Source: Burkholderia cenocepacia (GTDB lineage: Bacteria; Pseudomonadota; Gammaproteobacteria; Burkholderiales; Burkholderiaceae). Taken from it: DNA of 64,000 bases. Shown here piece after piece: positions 17,532 to 26,475 of this stretch. The stretch lies in NCBI RefSeq assembly GCF_014211915.1, contig NZ_CP060040.1, positions 1,426,001 to 1,490,000 on the forward strand. Reading direction: 5' to 3'. The notes below the pieces were generated by a model. It was not told the DNA's origin. It saw only the letters and a program-made list of their open reading frames with translations, and ran no database searches. Positions within the stretch are counted from its first letter, which is position 1; each line of letters begins with the position of its first letter. Both the position numbers and the translations under genes were made by a program.

Positions 17532-18131
17532 TTACGTCGCCAGCTTCGCCTCGAGTCGCGTACGCACGTCCGGCCATTCGTCGTCGATGATGCTGAAGCG
17601 CACCGAGTTGCGCTTGCGGCCATCCGGCATGATCCGTTCGTGACGCACGATGCCCTCCTGTTTCGCACCGAGCCCCAGAATCGCCGCGCGCGATTTCTCG
17701 TTCAGCTCGTCCGTGGTGAACTGCACGCGCACGCATCGCAGCGTGTCGAACGCATAGGCCAGCAGCAACCACTTCGCTTCGGTATTCGCGCGCGTACGCT
17801 GCGCCGATTCGCTCAGCCACGTATGGCCGATCTCCAGCTTGCGATTCTTGCGATCGATCTTCCAGAAGCGCGTGCTGCCGATGGCGCGGCCCGACGCGCG
17901 ATCGACGATCACGAACGGCATCACGGTGCCGGCCGCACGCCCCTGCAACGCCGTGTCGATGTACGCGTCGACCGTCTGCGCGCCCGGCACGACCGTGACC
18001 TTCAGGTTCCACAACTCGCCGTCGGCGGCAGCGTCCAGCAGCGCCTGCCGGTCGGATGCGCCGAGCGGGCGCAGGACGACACGTTCGCCGGTGAGGGTCG
18101 GTTGTTCGAGGAAAGACGATGCGTCGGTCAT
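17532..18131 (-). CDS. GNAT acetyltransferase, RimJ/RimL-like
   Basis: A 199-residue acetyltransferase. It has the RimJ/RimL layout: N-terminal LTGERVVLRPLGASD, central IGSTRFWKIDRKNRKLEIGHTWL, and C-terminal NEKSRAAILGLGAKQEGI with the conserved N-x-x-S-R. Such enzymes acetylate protein N-termini or small amines. The ATG at 18131 begins the domain, although the frame is open further upstream. It follows lysR by 59 bases on the same strand and may be read with it. Confidence 0.87.
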   Translation of the reverse strand: MTDASSFLEQPTLTGERVVLRPLGASDRQALLDAAADGELWNLKVTVVPGAQTVDAYIDTALQGRAAGTVMPFVIVDRASGRAIGSTRFWKIDRKNRKLEIGHTWLSESAQRTRANTEAKWLLLAYAFDTLRCVRVQFTTDELNEKSRAAILGLGAKQEGIVRHERIMPDGRKRNSVRFSIIDDEWPDVRTRLEAKLAT

Positions 18132-18190
18132 GACGGGATTTCCGGAAAATGACGGCGATGGCGGTGACCCCCCATCATAAGGCGGCGCCG

Positions 18191-19105
18191 CTAGCCGAGG
18201 TGCGCGGCGAGCCGGCGGCGGATCGCCTTCGCCTCGCCGCGCAGCGCATCGGCGAACGCGTCGACGAGCAGGCTCTTCGGCCGGTGCTCGGGCACGATCA
18301 CGCTGACCCGGTATGGAAACGACCGCGTCAGCGGTCGCACGTGCAGGCCGCGGCCGACGAAATCGAGCGCCGTGAGCGGATTGACGATCGCAGCCCCGAG
18401 CCCCTGCCGCACGAACGCGCACACCGATACGGCCGACGGCGTGTCGACCACCGAGCGCGGCGCGACGCCGAGTTGCGCGAATGCCTCGTCGATCATGATG
18501 CGGTACGGATCGTTCAGCGACAGGCTCACGAACGGGCGGTCGACGAGATCCAGCAGGTCGATCGCATCCTGCGCGAGCAGCGGATGGCCGTCGGGCAGCA
18601 CGCACACTTCATCGACTTCGAGCAGCGGCGTGAGCACCGTGCCGGCCGGCGCGACGTCGTGCTCGGTCAGTCCGAGGTCGTAGCGTTGGGCGGTCAACCA
18701 CTCCTCGAGCACCGGCGACTCCTGCGTCGCGACCGACACGCTCACACCCGCATGCGCATCGTGAAAGCGCCGGCACGCACCGGGGAGGATCGCGTGCGAA
18801 AACGCCGGCAGCGCGATTACCGACAGTTGCCCGTCGCGAAACTCGCGCAGGCGTGCGGCCGTCGCCGCGACGCGTTCGAGCCCCACATACGCGAGCCGCA
18901 CGTCGTCGAACAGCGTGAGCGCGGCCATCGTCGGGCGCAGCCGGCCATGCGCGCGTTCGAACAGCGCAAAGCCGACGACCTGCTCCATCCGCGCCAGTTC
19001 GCGGCTGATGGTGGGCTGCGACGTGTACAGCATCTCGGCCGCGCGCGTCGTGCTGCCGGTGACCATCAGCGCGCGGAACACCTCGATATGACGGTGCGTC
19101 AGCAT
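18191..19105 (-). CDS. lysR: LysR-family regulator of lysA
   Basis: A 304-residue LysR-type regulator with an N-terminal winged helix (residues 1-60, TRAAEMLYTSQPTISRELARME) and a periplasmic-binding-like effector domain. It is divergent from diaminopimelate decarboxylase, the arrangement of E. coli lysR-lysA, where LysR activates lysA when diaminopimelate accumulates. An interrupted inverted repeat spans the intergenic region. The gene symbol rests on this context and overall similarity. Confidence 0.85.
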   Translation of the reverse strand: MLTHRHIEVFRALMVTGSTTRAAEMLYTSQPTISRELARMEQVVGFALFERAHGRLRPTMAALTLFDDVRLAYVGLERVAATAARLREFRDGQLSVIALPAFSHAILPGACRRFHDAHAGVSVSVATQESPVLEEWLTAQRYDLGLTEHDVAPAGTVLTPLLEVDEVCVLPDGHPLLAQDAIDLLDLVDRPFVSLSLNDPYRIMIDEAFAQLGVAPRSVVDTPSAVSVCAFVRQGLGAAIVNPLTALDFVGRGLHVRPLTRSFPYRVSVIVPEHRPKSLLVDAFADALRGEAKAIRRRLAAHLG

Positions 19106-19122
19106 GATCGTATATATCAGAA

Positions 19123-19208
19123 ATGAATCGAATGAAGATAAACAGGCATTTTACTGGATAGCCAATCGGGCGCATCATCGCGCTATCCGTTCATTCGATC
19201 CGATTCAT
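19123..19208. promoter_or_regulatory. Inverted repeat in the lysR-lysA intergenic region
   Basis: ATGAATCGAATGAA (19123-19136) is mirrored by TTCATTCGAT plus ATTCAT (19190-19208). The arms flank the divergent promoters and are a plausible LysR binding pair. Positions of the -10 and -35 boxes are not clear. Confidence 0.45.
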
Positions 19209-19213
19209 CCGCC

Positions 19214-20452
19214 ATGTCCCTCGATTCCCGCCAGCTCGCGGCCCTCGCGCAGCAATACGGCACCCCGCTGTGGGTGTACGACGCCGACGTCATCCGCGAC
19301 CGCATCGCCCAACTGCGCCAGTTCGACGTGATCCGTTACGCGCAGAAGGCGAATTCGAACGTCCATATCCTCAAGCTGATGCGCGACGAAGGCGCGTGCG
19401 TCGACGCCGTGTCGCTCGGCGAGATCGAGCGCAGCCTCGCGGCCGGTTTCAGCCCGGGCGGCGAGCCGGAAGGCGTCGTGTTCACGGCCGACCTGATCGA
19501 CCGCCCGACGCTCGCGGCGGTGCTCGAGCACGGCGTGACCGTGAACGCAGGCTCGCTCGACATGCTCGCGCGCATCGGCGAGCACGCGCCCGGCCACCGC
19601 GTGTGGCTGCGCGTCAACCCCGGGTTCGGCCACGGCCACAGCAACAAGACCAACACCGGCGGCCCGCAGAGCAAGCACGGCATCTGGATCGACGACGTAC
19701 CGCGCGCGATCGAGATCGTGCGCCAGTACGGGCTGAAGCTGGTCGGCATCCACATGCACATCGGTTCGGGCGTCGACTACGGCCACCTGTCGCAGGTGTG
19801 CGATGCGATGGTCGACCTCGTCACGTCGCTCGGCCACGACATCGACGCGATCTCGGCCGGCGGCGGCCTGTCGATCCCGTATCGCGACGGCGAGCCGCGC
19901 GTCGACGTCGGTCACTACTTCAGCCAGTGGGACGCCGCGCGCAAGCGGATCGAACGGCATCTCGGCCACCCGGTGCGCATCGAGATCGAACCGGGCCGCT
20001 TCCTCGTCGCCGAGGCCGGCACGCTCGTCACCGAAGTGCAGGCCGTCAACCGTCGGCCGAAGCACGATTTCGTGCTGATCGACGCCGGCTTCAACGACCT
20101 GATGCGCCCGTCGATGTACGGCAGCTATCACGCGGTGTCGGTGCACGCGCACGATGGCGCGCTGCCCGCCGGCCGGCCGCTCGTCGACCTCGCGATCGCC
20201 GGGCCGCTGTGCGAATCGGGCGACGTGTTCACGCAGGATGCCGGCGGCGCGGTCACGCACCGCAAGCTCGCGCAGCCGCAGATCGGCGATCTGCTGTTCC
20301 TGCACGACGCGGGCGCGTACGGCGCGTCGATGTCGTCGAACTACAACAGCCGGCCGCTCGCGCCGGAGGTGCTGGTCGATCGCGGCACGCCGCGGCTGAT
20401 CCGCCGCCGGCAGACGATCGGCGAATTGCTCGCGCTCGAAACGTTCGAGTAA
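19214..20452 (+). CDS. lysA: Diaminopimelate decarboxylase
   Basis: A 412-residue PLP enzyme that makes L-lysine from meso-diaminopimelate. The PLP lysine lies in IRYAQKANSN near residue 43. Further family marks are HMHIGSGVDYGH, GGGLSIPYRDG, EPGRFLVAEAG and the active-site CESGDVF contributed by the partner subunit. Length matches the roughly 415 residues of the family. A strong terminator follows, so it is monocistronic. Expression is probably controlled by the divergent LysR. Confidence 0.96.
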   Translation: MSLDSRQLAALAQQYGTPLWVYDADVIRDRIAQLRQFDVIRYAQKANSNVHILKLMRDEGACVDAVSLGEIERSLAAGFSPGGEPEGVVFTADLIDRPTLAAVLEHGVTVNAGSLDMLARIGEHAPGHRVWLRVNPGFGHGHSNKTNTGGPQSKHGIWIDDVPRAIEIVRQYGLKLVGIHMHIGSGVDYGHLSQVCDAMVDLVTSLGHDIDAISAGGGLSIPYRDGEPRVDVGHYFSQWDAARKRIERHLGHPVRIEIEPGRFLVAEAGTLVTEVQAVNRRPKHDFVLIDAGFNDLMRPSMYGSYHAVSVHAHDGALPAGRPLVDLAIAGPLCESGDVFTQDAGGAVTHRKLAQPQIGDLLFLHDAGAYGASMSSNYNSRPLAPEVLVDRGTPRLIRRRQTIGELLALETFE

Positions 20453-20476
20453 CCCGCGCCCGGCGTGACGAACGCC

Positions 20477-20514
20477 AACGGCCAGGCTTGCCGCTACCGG
20501 CAACCTGGCCGTTT
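20477..20514 (+). terminator. Intrinsic terminator after lysA
   Basis: AACGGCCAGG (20477-20486) pairs with CCTGGCCGTT (20504-20513), extended inward by TTGCC/GGCAA, and is followed by TTTT. It lies 24 bases after the lysA stop and is convincing in the forward direction. Confidence 0.85.
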
Positions 20515-20645
20515 TGCCTTGGGCCGCGTCATCGGGTGCCGGATCGGATGCACGTCGCGATCGTGCGCATCGGCGGCAACCGGCTTGCCGCCAGCCTCGC
20601 ACCGGAGGGCGTCGGCCTGATGCGCGACCCACCGCTGCCCCTGCG

Positions 20646-21533
20646 TCACCCTGCGCGCTGCACGGGCGCCATCTTCGAGAAGTACTTCGCGCCCGCCACG
20701 CAGCCGACCACCACGACCGTCACGACGACCATCGACGGCGGCACCGTCTCGTGCAGCAGCCCGGCCGCGAGCAGGAAGCCGAAGAACGGCTGCAGCAGCT
20801 GCAGCTGGCCGACGCCCGCGATCCCGCCGAGCGCCAGCCCGCGATACCAGAACACGAAGCCGATCAACATGCTGAACAGCGACACGTACGCGAGCCCCCA
20901 CAGCGCGGCGGCGTCGACGCCGTCGAACGACGCGGGCCAGGTCAGCCACGTGAGCGGCAGCATCAGCGGCAGCGACAGCACGAGCGCCCACGAGATCACC
21001 TGCCAGCCGCCGAGCTGGCGCGACAGGCGCGCGCCTTCCGCATAACCGAGCCCGCATGCGACGATCGCGGCCAGCATCAGCGCATCGCCGACCACCGACG
21101 CCTGCCCGCCGTTGCGCAGCGCGAACGCGGCCACCGCGCCGCTGCCGACGACCGAGAAGATCCAGAACGGCAGCCGCGGCCGTTCGCCGCCGCGCCACAC
21201 GCCGAACAGTGCAGTCGCGAGCGGCAGCAGCCCGACGAACACGATCGCATGCGCCGACGTCACGTGCTTCAGCGCCAGCGCCGTCAGCAACGGGAAACCG
21301 ACCACCACACCGAGCGCGACGATGGCCAGCGACACGGCCTCGGCACGCGACGGCCGCTTCTGCTTCAGCACGACGAGCAGCAGCAGGCCGAGCGCGCCGG
21401 CGATCGTCGCGCGGGCGAACGTGAGGAACAGCGGGTCGAGCCCTTGCACCGCGATCCGCGTCGCGGGCAGCGAGCCACTGAAAATGATGACGCCCAGCAA
21501 GCCGCTGAGCCACCCGTCGGTCGTCTTTTGCAC
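20646..21533 (-). CDS. EamA/DMT-family exporter
   Basis: A 295-residue inner-membrane protein with ten predicted helices in two EamA repeats, as in RhaT/YdcZ-type metabolite exporters. No ATG is available. A GTG at 21533 has AGGA six bases upstream, while a TTG at 21539 is too close to that site. It diverges from a MocR regulator across a shared palindrome, so it is probably its target. The exported compound may be an amino acid or a vitamin B6-related metabolite; that is inference. Confidence 0.87.
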   Translation of the reverse strand: MQKTTDGWLSGLLGVIIFSGSLPATRIAVQGLDPLFLTFARATIAGALGLLLLVVLKQKRPSRAEAVSLAIVALGVVVGFPLLTALALKHVTSAHAIVFVGLLPLATALFGVWRGGERPRLPFWIFSVVGSGAVAAFALRNGGQASVVGDALMLAAIVACGLGYAEGARLSRQLGGWQVISWALVLSLPLMLPLTWLTWPASFDGVDAAALWGLAYVSLFSMLIGFVFWYRGLALGGIAGVGQLQLLQPFFGFLLAAGLLHETVPPSMVVVTVVVVGCVAGAKYFSKMAPVQRAG

Positions 21534-21617
21534 GGTCAATCCTGAATGGAAAGTGGATGACCGATGATCCGCCGCCGGCGAAACCGGCGTAAGCTACAGC
21601 CCAATACAATTCAGACA

Positions 21618-21646
21618 AACTGTACTGGACAACCGGCCGTACAGTT
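21618..21646. promoter_or_regulatory. Candidate MocR operator
   Basis: A perfect 8-bp inverted repeat, AACTGTAC (21618-21625) and GTACAGTT (21639-21646), lies between the EamA and MocR genes. A TACAAT box stands at 21604-21609. MocR regulators usually bind such sites and act on the divergent gene. Confidence 0.55.
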
Positions 21647-21657
21647 CATCGTTCACC

Positions 21658-23133
21658 ATGCGCCATTCCGCCCCGATTCCCGTCCCGCCCGCGCCGTCGC
21701 GCACGCGCGTGGAAACCGTCATGGATACGTTGCGCGCGCGGATCGCGAGCCGCGCGCTGATGCCCGGCGCGCGCGTGCCGTCGATCCGGATGATGGCCGA
21801 CGCGCTCGGCGTGTCGAAATCGACGGTCGTCGATGCGTACGAGCGGCTCGCGAGCGAAGGCGTGCTCGTCGCACGGCGCGGTTCGGGCTTCTACGTGTCG
21901 GGCCACGCACCGCCGCTCGCGCTCGCCGAATTGGGCCCGCGCCTCGATCGCGAGCTCGATCCGCTGTGGCTGTCGCGTCAGTCGCTCGAAGCGGCGCCGA
22001 CGTCGGTGAAGCCCGGCTGCGGATGGTTGCCGTCGTCGTGGCTGCCCGACGAAAGCCTGCGCCGCGCGCTGCGCGCCGTATCGCGCGACGAAGCCGATGC
22101 GTTGACCGACTATGCGACGCCGCTCGGCCTGCCCGCGCTGCGCCAGCAGCTTGCGTGGCGGCTCGCGCAGCACGGTGTCCACGCGGAACCCGCACAGATC
22201 ATGCTGACCGACGGCGGCACGCACGCGCTCGACCTCGTGTGTCGCCTGCTGCTGGAGCCCGGCGATACCGTCGTCCTCGACGATCCGTGCTACTTCAACT
22301 TCCAGGCGCTGCTGCGCGCGCACCGTGCACGGATCGTCAGCGTGCCGTTCACGCCGAACGGCCCCGATCTCGTGCGCTTCGAGCAAGTACTCGCCGAGCA
22401 CCGGCCGCGCCTGTACATCACCAACGCCGCGCTGCACAACCCGACCGGCGCGACGCTCGCGCCGCCCGTCGCGCACCGGCTGCTGACGCTCGCGGCCGAG
22501 CACGGGCTGCTGATCGTCGAGGACGACATCTTCGCGGATTTCGAGAGTACGCCCGCGCCGCGCCTCGCGGCGTTCGACGGGCTGTCGCGCGTCGTGTCGA
22601 TCGGCAGCTTCTCGAAGACGCTGTCGGCCGCGATCCGCTGCGGTTATATCGCCGCGCGCCCGGAATGGATCGACGCGCTCGTCGATCTGAAGCTCGCGAC
22701 GTCGTTCGGCAATGCGCAGATCGGCGCGAACGTCGTGCACCGGCTGCTGATCGACGGCACGTACCGGCGCCATCTCGACAGCCTGCGCGCGCGTCTCGCC
22801 GATGCGATGGGCGAAACGATCCGGCGCCTCGCGCGGGCCGGGCTCGCGATCTGGACGGAGCCGCGCGGCGGGTTGTTCGTGTGGGCGGAGTTGCCGAACG
22901 GGCTCGACGCCGCACGCGTCGCACGCCATGCGCTGGACCACGACGTCGTGCTCGCCCCCGGCAACGTGTTCAGCGCGTCGCGCAGCGCGACGTCGTACCT
23001 GCGCTTCAACGTGTCGCGCTGCAAGGGGCCGGCGGTGTTCGATGCGCTGGCGCGGGCGATGGAGGCGACGCGGGTGGTGGAGCATGGCGGTGCGCCGACG
23101 GATGCCGGCAGCCGGGTGCTGACCGGCAAGTGA
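21658..23133 (+). CDS. MocR/PdxR-type GntR regulator with aminotransferase fold
   Basis: A 491-residue chimeric regulator. Residues 15-85 are a GntR winged helix (LMPGARVPSIRMMADALGVS, STVVDAYERLASEGVL). The rest is a fold-type I aminotransferase domain with the HNPTG loop and the PLP-binding lysine in GSFSKTLSAAIRCGY. Such proteins sense PLP or amino compounds and control vitamin B6 or amino-acid genes. The neighbouring EamA exporter is the likely target. Its 3' end is overlapped on the opposite strand by the extended nadV frame. Confidence 0.92.
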   Translation: MRHSAPIPVPPAPSRTRVETVMDTLRARIASRALMPGARVPSIRMMADALGVSKSTVVDAYERLASEGVLVARRGSGFYVSGHAPPLALAELGPRLDRELDPLWLSRQSLEAAPTSVKPGCGWLPSSWLPDESLRRALRAVSRDEADALTDYATPLGLPALRQQLAWRLAQHGVHAEPAQIMLTDGGTHALDLVCRLLLEPGDTVVLDDPCYFNFQALLRAHRARIVSVPFTPNGPDLVRFEQVLAEHRPRLYITNAALHNPTGATLAPPVAHRLLTLAAEHGLLIVEDDIFADFESTPAPRLAAFDGLSRVVSIGSFSKTLSAAIRCGYIAARPEWIDALVDLKLATSFGNAQIGANVVHRLLIDGTYRRHLDSLRARLADAMGETIRRLARAGLAIWTEPRGGLFVWAELPNGLDAARVARHALDHDVVLAPGNVFSASRSATSYLRFNVSRCKGPAVFDALARAMEATRVVEHGGAPTDAGSRVLTGK

Positions 23134-24608
23134 CGCGAGCCGGCTGCACAGCGGCGGGATGCCCCGCCGCCTGCATCACACCTCCCCGCATGCGCCCTTG
23201 CCCGCACCTCGGCGAACGACGTATCGACGAGCAGGCGCCCCGTGTCGAACACCGTCTCGAGCGCCTCGTCCCATTCGCCTTCCAGCGCACGATCGTCCCA
23301 CGCAACCGGCAGCGTCACCGTCCGATACTCGCCGGTGCGCCAATTGCGCAGCAGCGTCAGCCGCCCCTGCTTCGAGCGCTTGCCCTGATCGGTGACCGGA
23401 TCCTTGCGGACGTCGTGCCACACGTCGCCGCGCCGGATCGCCGAACACTTCATCGCGAAGCGCTGCGTATCGCGGTTCACCCGCTGCAACAACGCACCGC
23501 CCATGCCGAACACCACGTTGCCGGCCGCATAGCCCGCCTCGTCGAGCGCGACGAGGATCGCTTCGATCGACTGCTCGTCGACCCCGTCCCCCTGGATCAT
23601 GCGCACACGATTCAATACGCGCCGCCCCTTGCCGTTCACGGTCGAACCGAACGACGCATCGAGCGCACGAACGGTCTGCAGCACGATCGTCACCGGGTCG
23701 CCGGAATCGGGGCGCACGACGAGCGTCGCGCCCGAATCGATCACCGCCTGCCGGAGTTCGCCGCCCCACAGATCGAGCGCGGCGAACAGATCGTAGGAGT
23801 CCGACACGACCGATACGATCGCGCCCGGCAACCCGAAGCACCTGATCATGTTGCGGTACGCATCGGCCTCGCCTTCGCGCCCCCACGACGTGATCGTGCT
23901 GTGCTCGGCCGCCGGCACCGAGTACGCAGCCATCGGCTCGCGATAAAAGCGGTTCGCGGCCAGCACGCCGAGCACCGTGTCCGAGCCCATGAAGCTCACG
24001 AGGTGCGCGGCGCCGCCGATCGCAGCCGATTCCGCGCTCGACACGCCGCGTGCGCCGAAGTCGTGCAGCTTGAACGGCAGTTGCGCGAGATCGTCATCGG
24101 TCCGTTCGAGGAAACGGCGAATCGTTTGCCGAAGATGCCAGCTCCGGGTCGCCACCGTCACCGGATACCAGATGCGCAACAGCATCGTCTCGAGATACGA
24201 CGCGAGCCAGAACACCTGCGGATCGTCGCATTCGACCGTCATCAGCACGTTGTGCACCGGCACGATCGAGCCTTCCGGCACCGCTCGGATCTTCACCGGC
24301 AGGTAGCCGTCGTAGCGCTCGACGATATGACGCCATCCTGCTTCGTTGAACGGCTCGCCGTGCACGGTGAAGAAATCGCGCGCGTCATCGATCATCGCGT
24401 GCGTCACGGGCTTGCACAGATACTCCTTCAGCAGCATCTGCAGGCCGAAGAACAGCGTGCGGTCGTAGCGGCCGCCGCGCGATTCGACGTACGAGAACAT
24501 CGCCGATGCGTCCGGCGGATACTGCAGGAAGTGGGAAGCCTTGTACGAATCCGTGTTGAGAACCGGATTGGCGAGAACCGCGGCAAAGCCGCCGAGATCG
24601 TTTTGCAT
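22644..24608 (-). CDS. nadV: Nicotinamide phosphoribosyltransferase, with probable 3' frameshift
   Basis: NadV makes nicotinamide mononucleotide from nicotinamide and PRPP. Family marks include NPVLNTDSYKASHF near the start, LHDFGARGVSS, VVSDSYDLF, VRPDSGDP and FGMGGALLQRVNRDTQRFAMKCS. Recognisable homology ends near residue 475. The frame runs on to 654 residues, the last 170 or so antisense to mocR and compositionally unlike NadV. One extra G in the GGGG run at 23187-23184 would give an end of HAGEV and a stop at 23176, close to the usual length of about 480-490. The start has a GAGGAG site. It follows nadM by 73 bases. Confidence 0.85.
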   Translation of the reverse strand: MQNDLGGFAAVLANPVLNTDSYKASHFLQYPPDASAMFSYVESRGGRYDRTLFFGLQMLLKEYLCKPVTHAMIDDARDFFTVHGEPFNEAGWRHIVERYDGYLPVKIRAVPEGSIVPVHNVLMTVECDDPQVFWLASYLETMLLRIWYPVTVATRSWHLRQTIRRFLERTDDDLAQLPFKLHDFGARGVSSAESAAIGGAAHLVSFMGSDTVLGVLAANRFYREPMAAYSVPAAEHSTITSWGREGEADAYRNMIRCFGLPGAIVSVVSDSYDLFAALDLWGGELRQAVIDSGATLVVRPDSGDPVTIVLQTVRALDASFGSTVNGKGRRVLNRVRMIQGDGVDEQSIEAILVALDEAGYAAGNVVFGMGGALLQRVNRDTQRFAMKCSAIRRGDVWHDVRKDPVTDQGKRSKQGRLTLLRNWRTGEYRTVTLPVAWDDRALEGEWDEALETVFDTGRLLVDTSFAEVRARAHAGRCDAGGGASRRCAAGSRHLPVSTRLPASVGAPPCSTTRVASIARASASNTAGPLQRDTLKRRYDVALRDALNTLPGASTTSWSSAWRATRAASSPFGNSAHTNNPPRGSVQIASPARARRRIVSPIASARRARRLSRWRRYVPSISSRCTTFAPICALPNDVASFRSTSASIHSGRAAI

Positions 24609-24681
24609 GGCTAGAGCTCCTCTAGGCCGTTGAAGTGCCGCCGCGTCTGTCGCGGCGGACCGGATGCGGGGAATCAGCGCG

Positions 24682-25722
24682 TCACAGCTTCCCCAGGAAG
24701 TGATACGCGATGTCGAAGTGATCCTCGAACATCACGTTGCGCATCTGCGCGAATTCGTTGAGCGGGACCCAGCGCGCCTTGTCGGCGTCGTCGCTGCCCT
24801 TCACGCGCGGCAACTCGCCGGTCGGGAAGTTGAACAGGCACGCATGCGTGATCGTGCGGCCGCGCAGCGAACGCGTCGGGTGATCGAACACCTGGCGATC
24901 CTTGATCGAGCCGCGCAGCACGGGTTCGGGCAGCTTGAGGCCGGTTTCCTCGCGCAGCTCGCGGATGCACGCCGCATCGAGCCGCTCGTCCTGGTTCACG
25001 AAGCCGCCCGGCAGCGCCCACAGGCCGCGGCCCGGTTCGCTGCGGCGGCGCACGAGCAGGATATGCCCCGAATGCACGACCACCGCGTCGACCGTCACGA
25101 ACGTGACCGGATACGGTGCGGCCGCCCACGCCTTGCGATACGCGGCGATGAATTCGGCTTCCGACTTCAGTTGCGCGAATTCCGGCTGCGTGCGAAAACG
25201 CTCGAGCCAGCCGAACACGGGTTCCGGCACGGCCCACTGCACGAAGCTGTTGGTGCGTTCGGCGAAATACTGGTCGCGGATCTCGGTGGCGGAAATGTCT
25301 TCCGTCGCGTCGACGTCGACGAGCTCCCATTGCGGGAACATCCGCAGGTAATACGACGTGGCGTCCTTCTCGTGGCCGATCAACCCGACCTTGCGTTGCG
25401 CGACGTCGCCGAGCGCGACGGCCACCGCATCCTGCACCCAGCGCACCCAGTCGCCGTCGTTGTAGGTCGAATCCTGCAGCGGGGCGATCGTCACGCGATC
25501 GCGCTCGGACGCGTCGAGCAGCGAAGCCAGCATCTGGCGGCGCTCGTCGAACGAGAACGGGTCCTTGATGGTGCGGGGCTTGTCGGTCGACCCGATCAGC
25601 ACGCACACGCGTTCGGCCCGACTCAGTGCCGACTTCAGCACGTTCAGGTGACCACGATGCGGAGGCTGGAAACGACCAATGAAAACGAGCGCGTCGAAGC
25701 GCCGGTTCTGTTGCGTACTCAT
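24682..25722 (-). CDS. nadM: Bifunctional NMN adenylyltransferase/Nudix hydrolase
   Basis: A 346-residue two-domain enzyme of NAD salvage. Residues 10-170 are an adenylyltransferase (FIGRFQPPHRGHLNVLKSA, later ISATEIRDQYF) that joins NMN to ATP. Residues about 205-340 are a Nudix domain with the box GFVNQDERLDAACIRELREE plus TGL. The layout is that of Synechocystis slr0787, whose Nudix half cleaves ADP-ribose. It precedes nadV, so nicotinamide would be converted to NAD in two steps by one operon. A good promoter with a palindrome lies upstream. Confidence 0.93.
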   Translation of the reverse strand: MSTQQNRRFDALVFIGRFQPPHRGHLNVLKSALSRAERVCVLIGSTDKPRTIKDPFSFDERRQMLASLLDASERDRVTIAPLQDSTYNDGDWVRWVQDAVAVALGDVAQRKVGLIGHEKDATSYYLRMFPQWELVDVDATEDISATEIRDQYFAERTNSFVQWAVPEPVFGWLERFRTQPEFAQLKSEAEFIAAYRKAWAAAPYPVTFVTVDAVVVHSGHILLVRRRSEPGRGLWALPGGFVNQDERLDAACIRELREETGLKLPEPVLRGSIKDRQVFDHPTRSLRGRTITHACLFNFPTGELPRVKGSDDADKARWVPLNEFAQMRNVMFEDHFDIAYHFLGKL

Positions 25723-25777
25723 GAGGCTCCCTCAAGAGATTGAAACGCTCCGGGTCTGTCCCGAAGGGTTGGGATAA

Positions 25778-25806
25778 ATCCTAGGGGAATTCCCGAGGTG
25801 CGTCAA
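25778..25806 (-). promoter_or_regulatory. nadM-nadV promoter with operator-like palindrome
   Basis: On the minus strand, TTGACG (25806-25801) and TAGGAT (25783-25778) are 17 bp apart. The spacer contains the perfect palindrome GGGAATTCCC (25785-25794), well placed for a repressor. The protein that binds it is not evident in the window. Confidence 0.6.
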
Positions 25807-25913
25807 TCGCGCTCGTTCGAGCGCATGCTCGACTTGACGAAGTCTGACGAAACACAGGTTATTGGCGCGGTACACTCGATTTCATCCCAATCCGCGCCGT
25901 GGCGCCCGCCCTC

Positions 25914-26366
25914 ATGAGGATCTCAGTCAGCCGGACCGTCGGCGTCGACCGCAGGCGCCTGTTCACGTGGTCGCAGGACTACGGACGGCGGCTCGTGTGG
26001 GACAACTTCCTCAGCGACGCCTATCTGCTCGACGGAACGACCGCCGATGTCGGCGTCGACGCGTTCTGCCGCAGCCAGTCGGGCGCGACGATGGTGTCGC
26101 GCTACATCTCGTACCGTCCGCCGCAGGTCGCCGCCATCGAAATGGTCGAAGGCCCGAAGGTGCTCGAACGCTTCAGCGGCAGCTGGAACTTCGTCGAGCA
26201 CACGCCCGGGTCGACCGAGGTGAAGTTCACGTACCACTTCCGCGTGCAGCCGTCGTGGCTGCGCTGGCTGCTCGAACCGCTGATCGGCGCGTTCTATCTC
26301 GTGCAGACGCGCCGGCGTCTCGATTCGTTCAAGCGCTGGGCCGAAGCCGAAGCGCTGCCGCGCTGA
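25914..26366 (+). CDS. SRPBCC/START-like protein
   Basis: A 150-residue protein with the SRPBCC ligand-binding fold, related to polyketide cyclase/COQ10-like proteins. It starts RISVSRTVGVDRRRLFTWSQDYGRR, has a central run of beta strands, and ends with an amphipathic helix. It may bind a lipid or quinone. A GTG at 25899 is an alternative start. It diverges from nadM and has no obvious operon partners. Confidence 0.7.
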   Translation: MRISVSRTVGVDRRRLFTWSQDYGRRLVWDNFLSDAYLLDGTTADVGVDAFCRSQSGATMVSRYISYRPPQVAAIEMVEGPKVLERFSGSWNFVEHTPGSTEVKFTYHFRVQPSWLRWLLEPLIGAFYLVQTRRRLDSFKRWAEAEALPR

Positions 26367-26475
26367 CCGGCATGCGCCGCCCGCTATTTTCCGGATTCAC
26401 CGAGCCGGGGAAACGACCGGCGGCCGCCATCCCGACGACCCGCCGTGGCCGATGCACGGCACGCGGCATCCTGGC

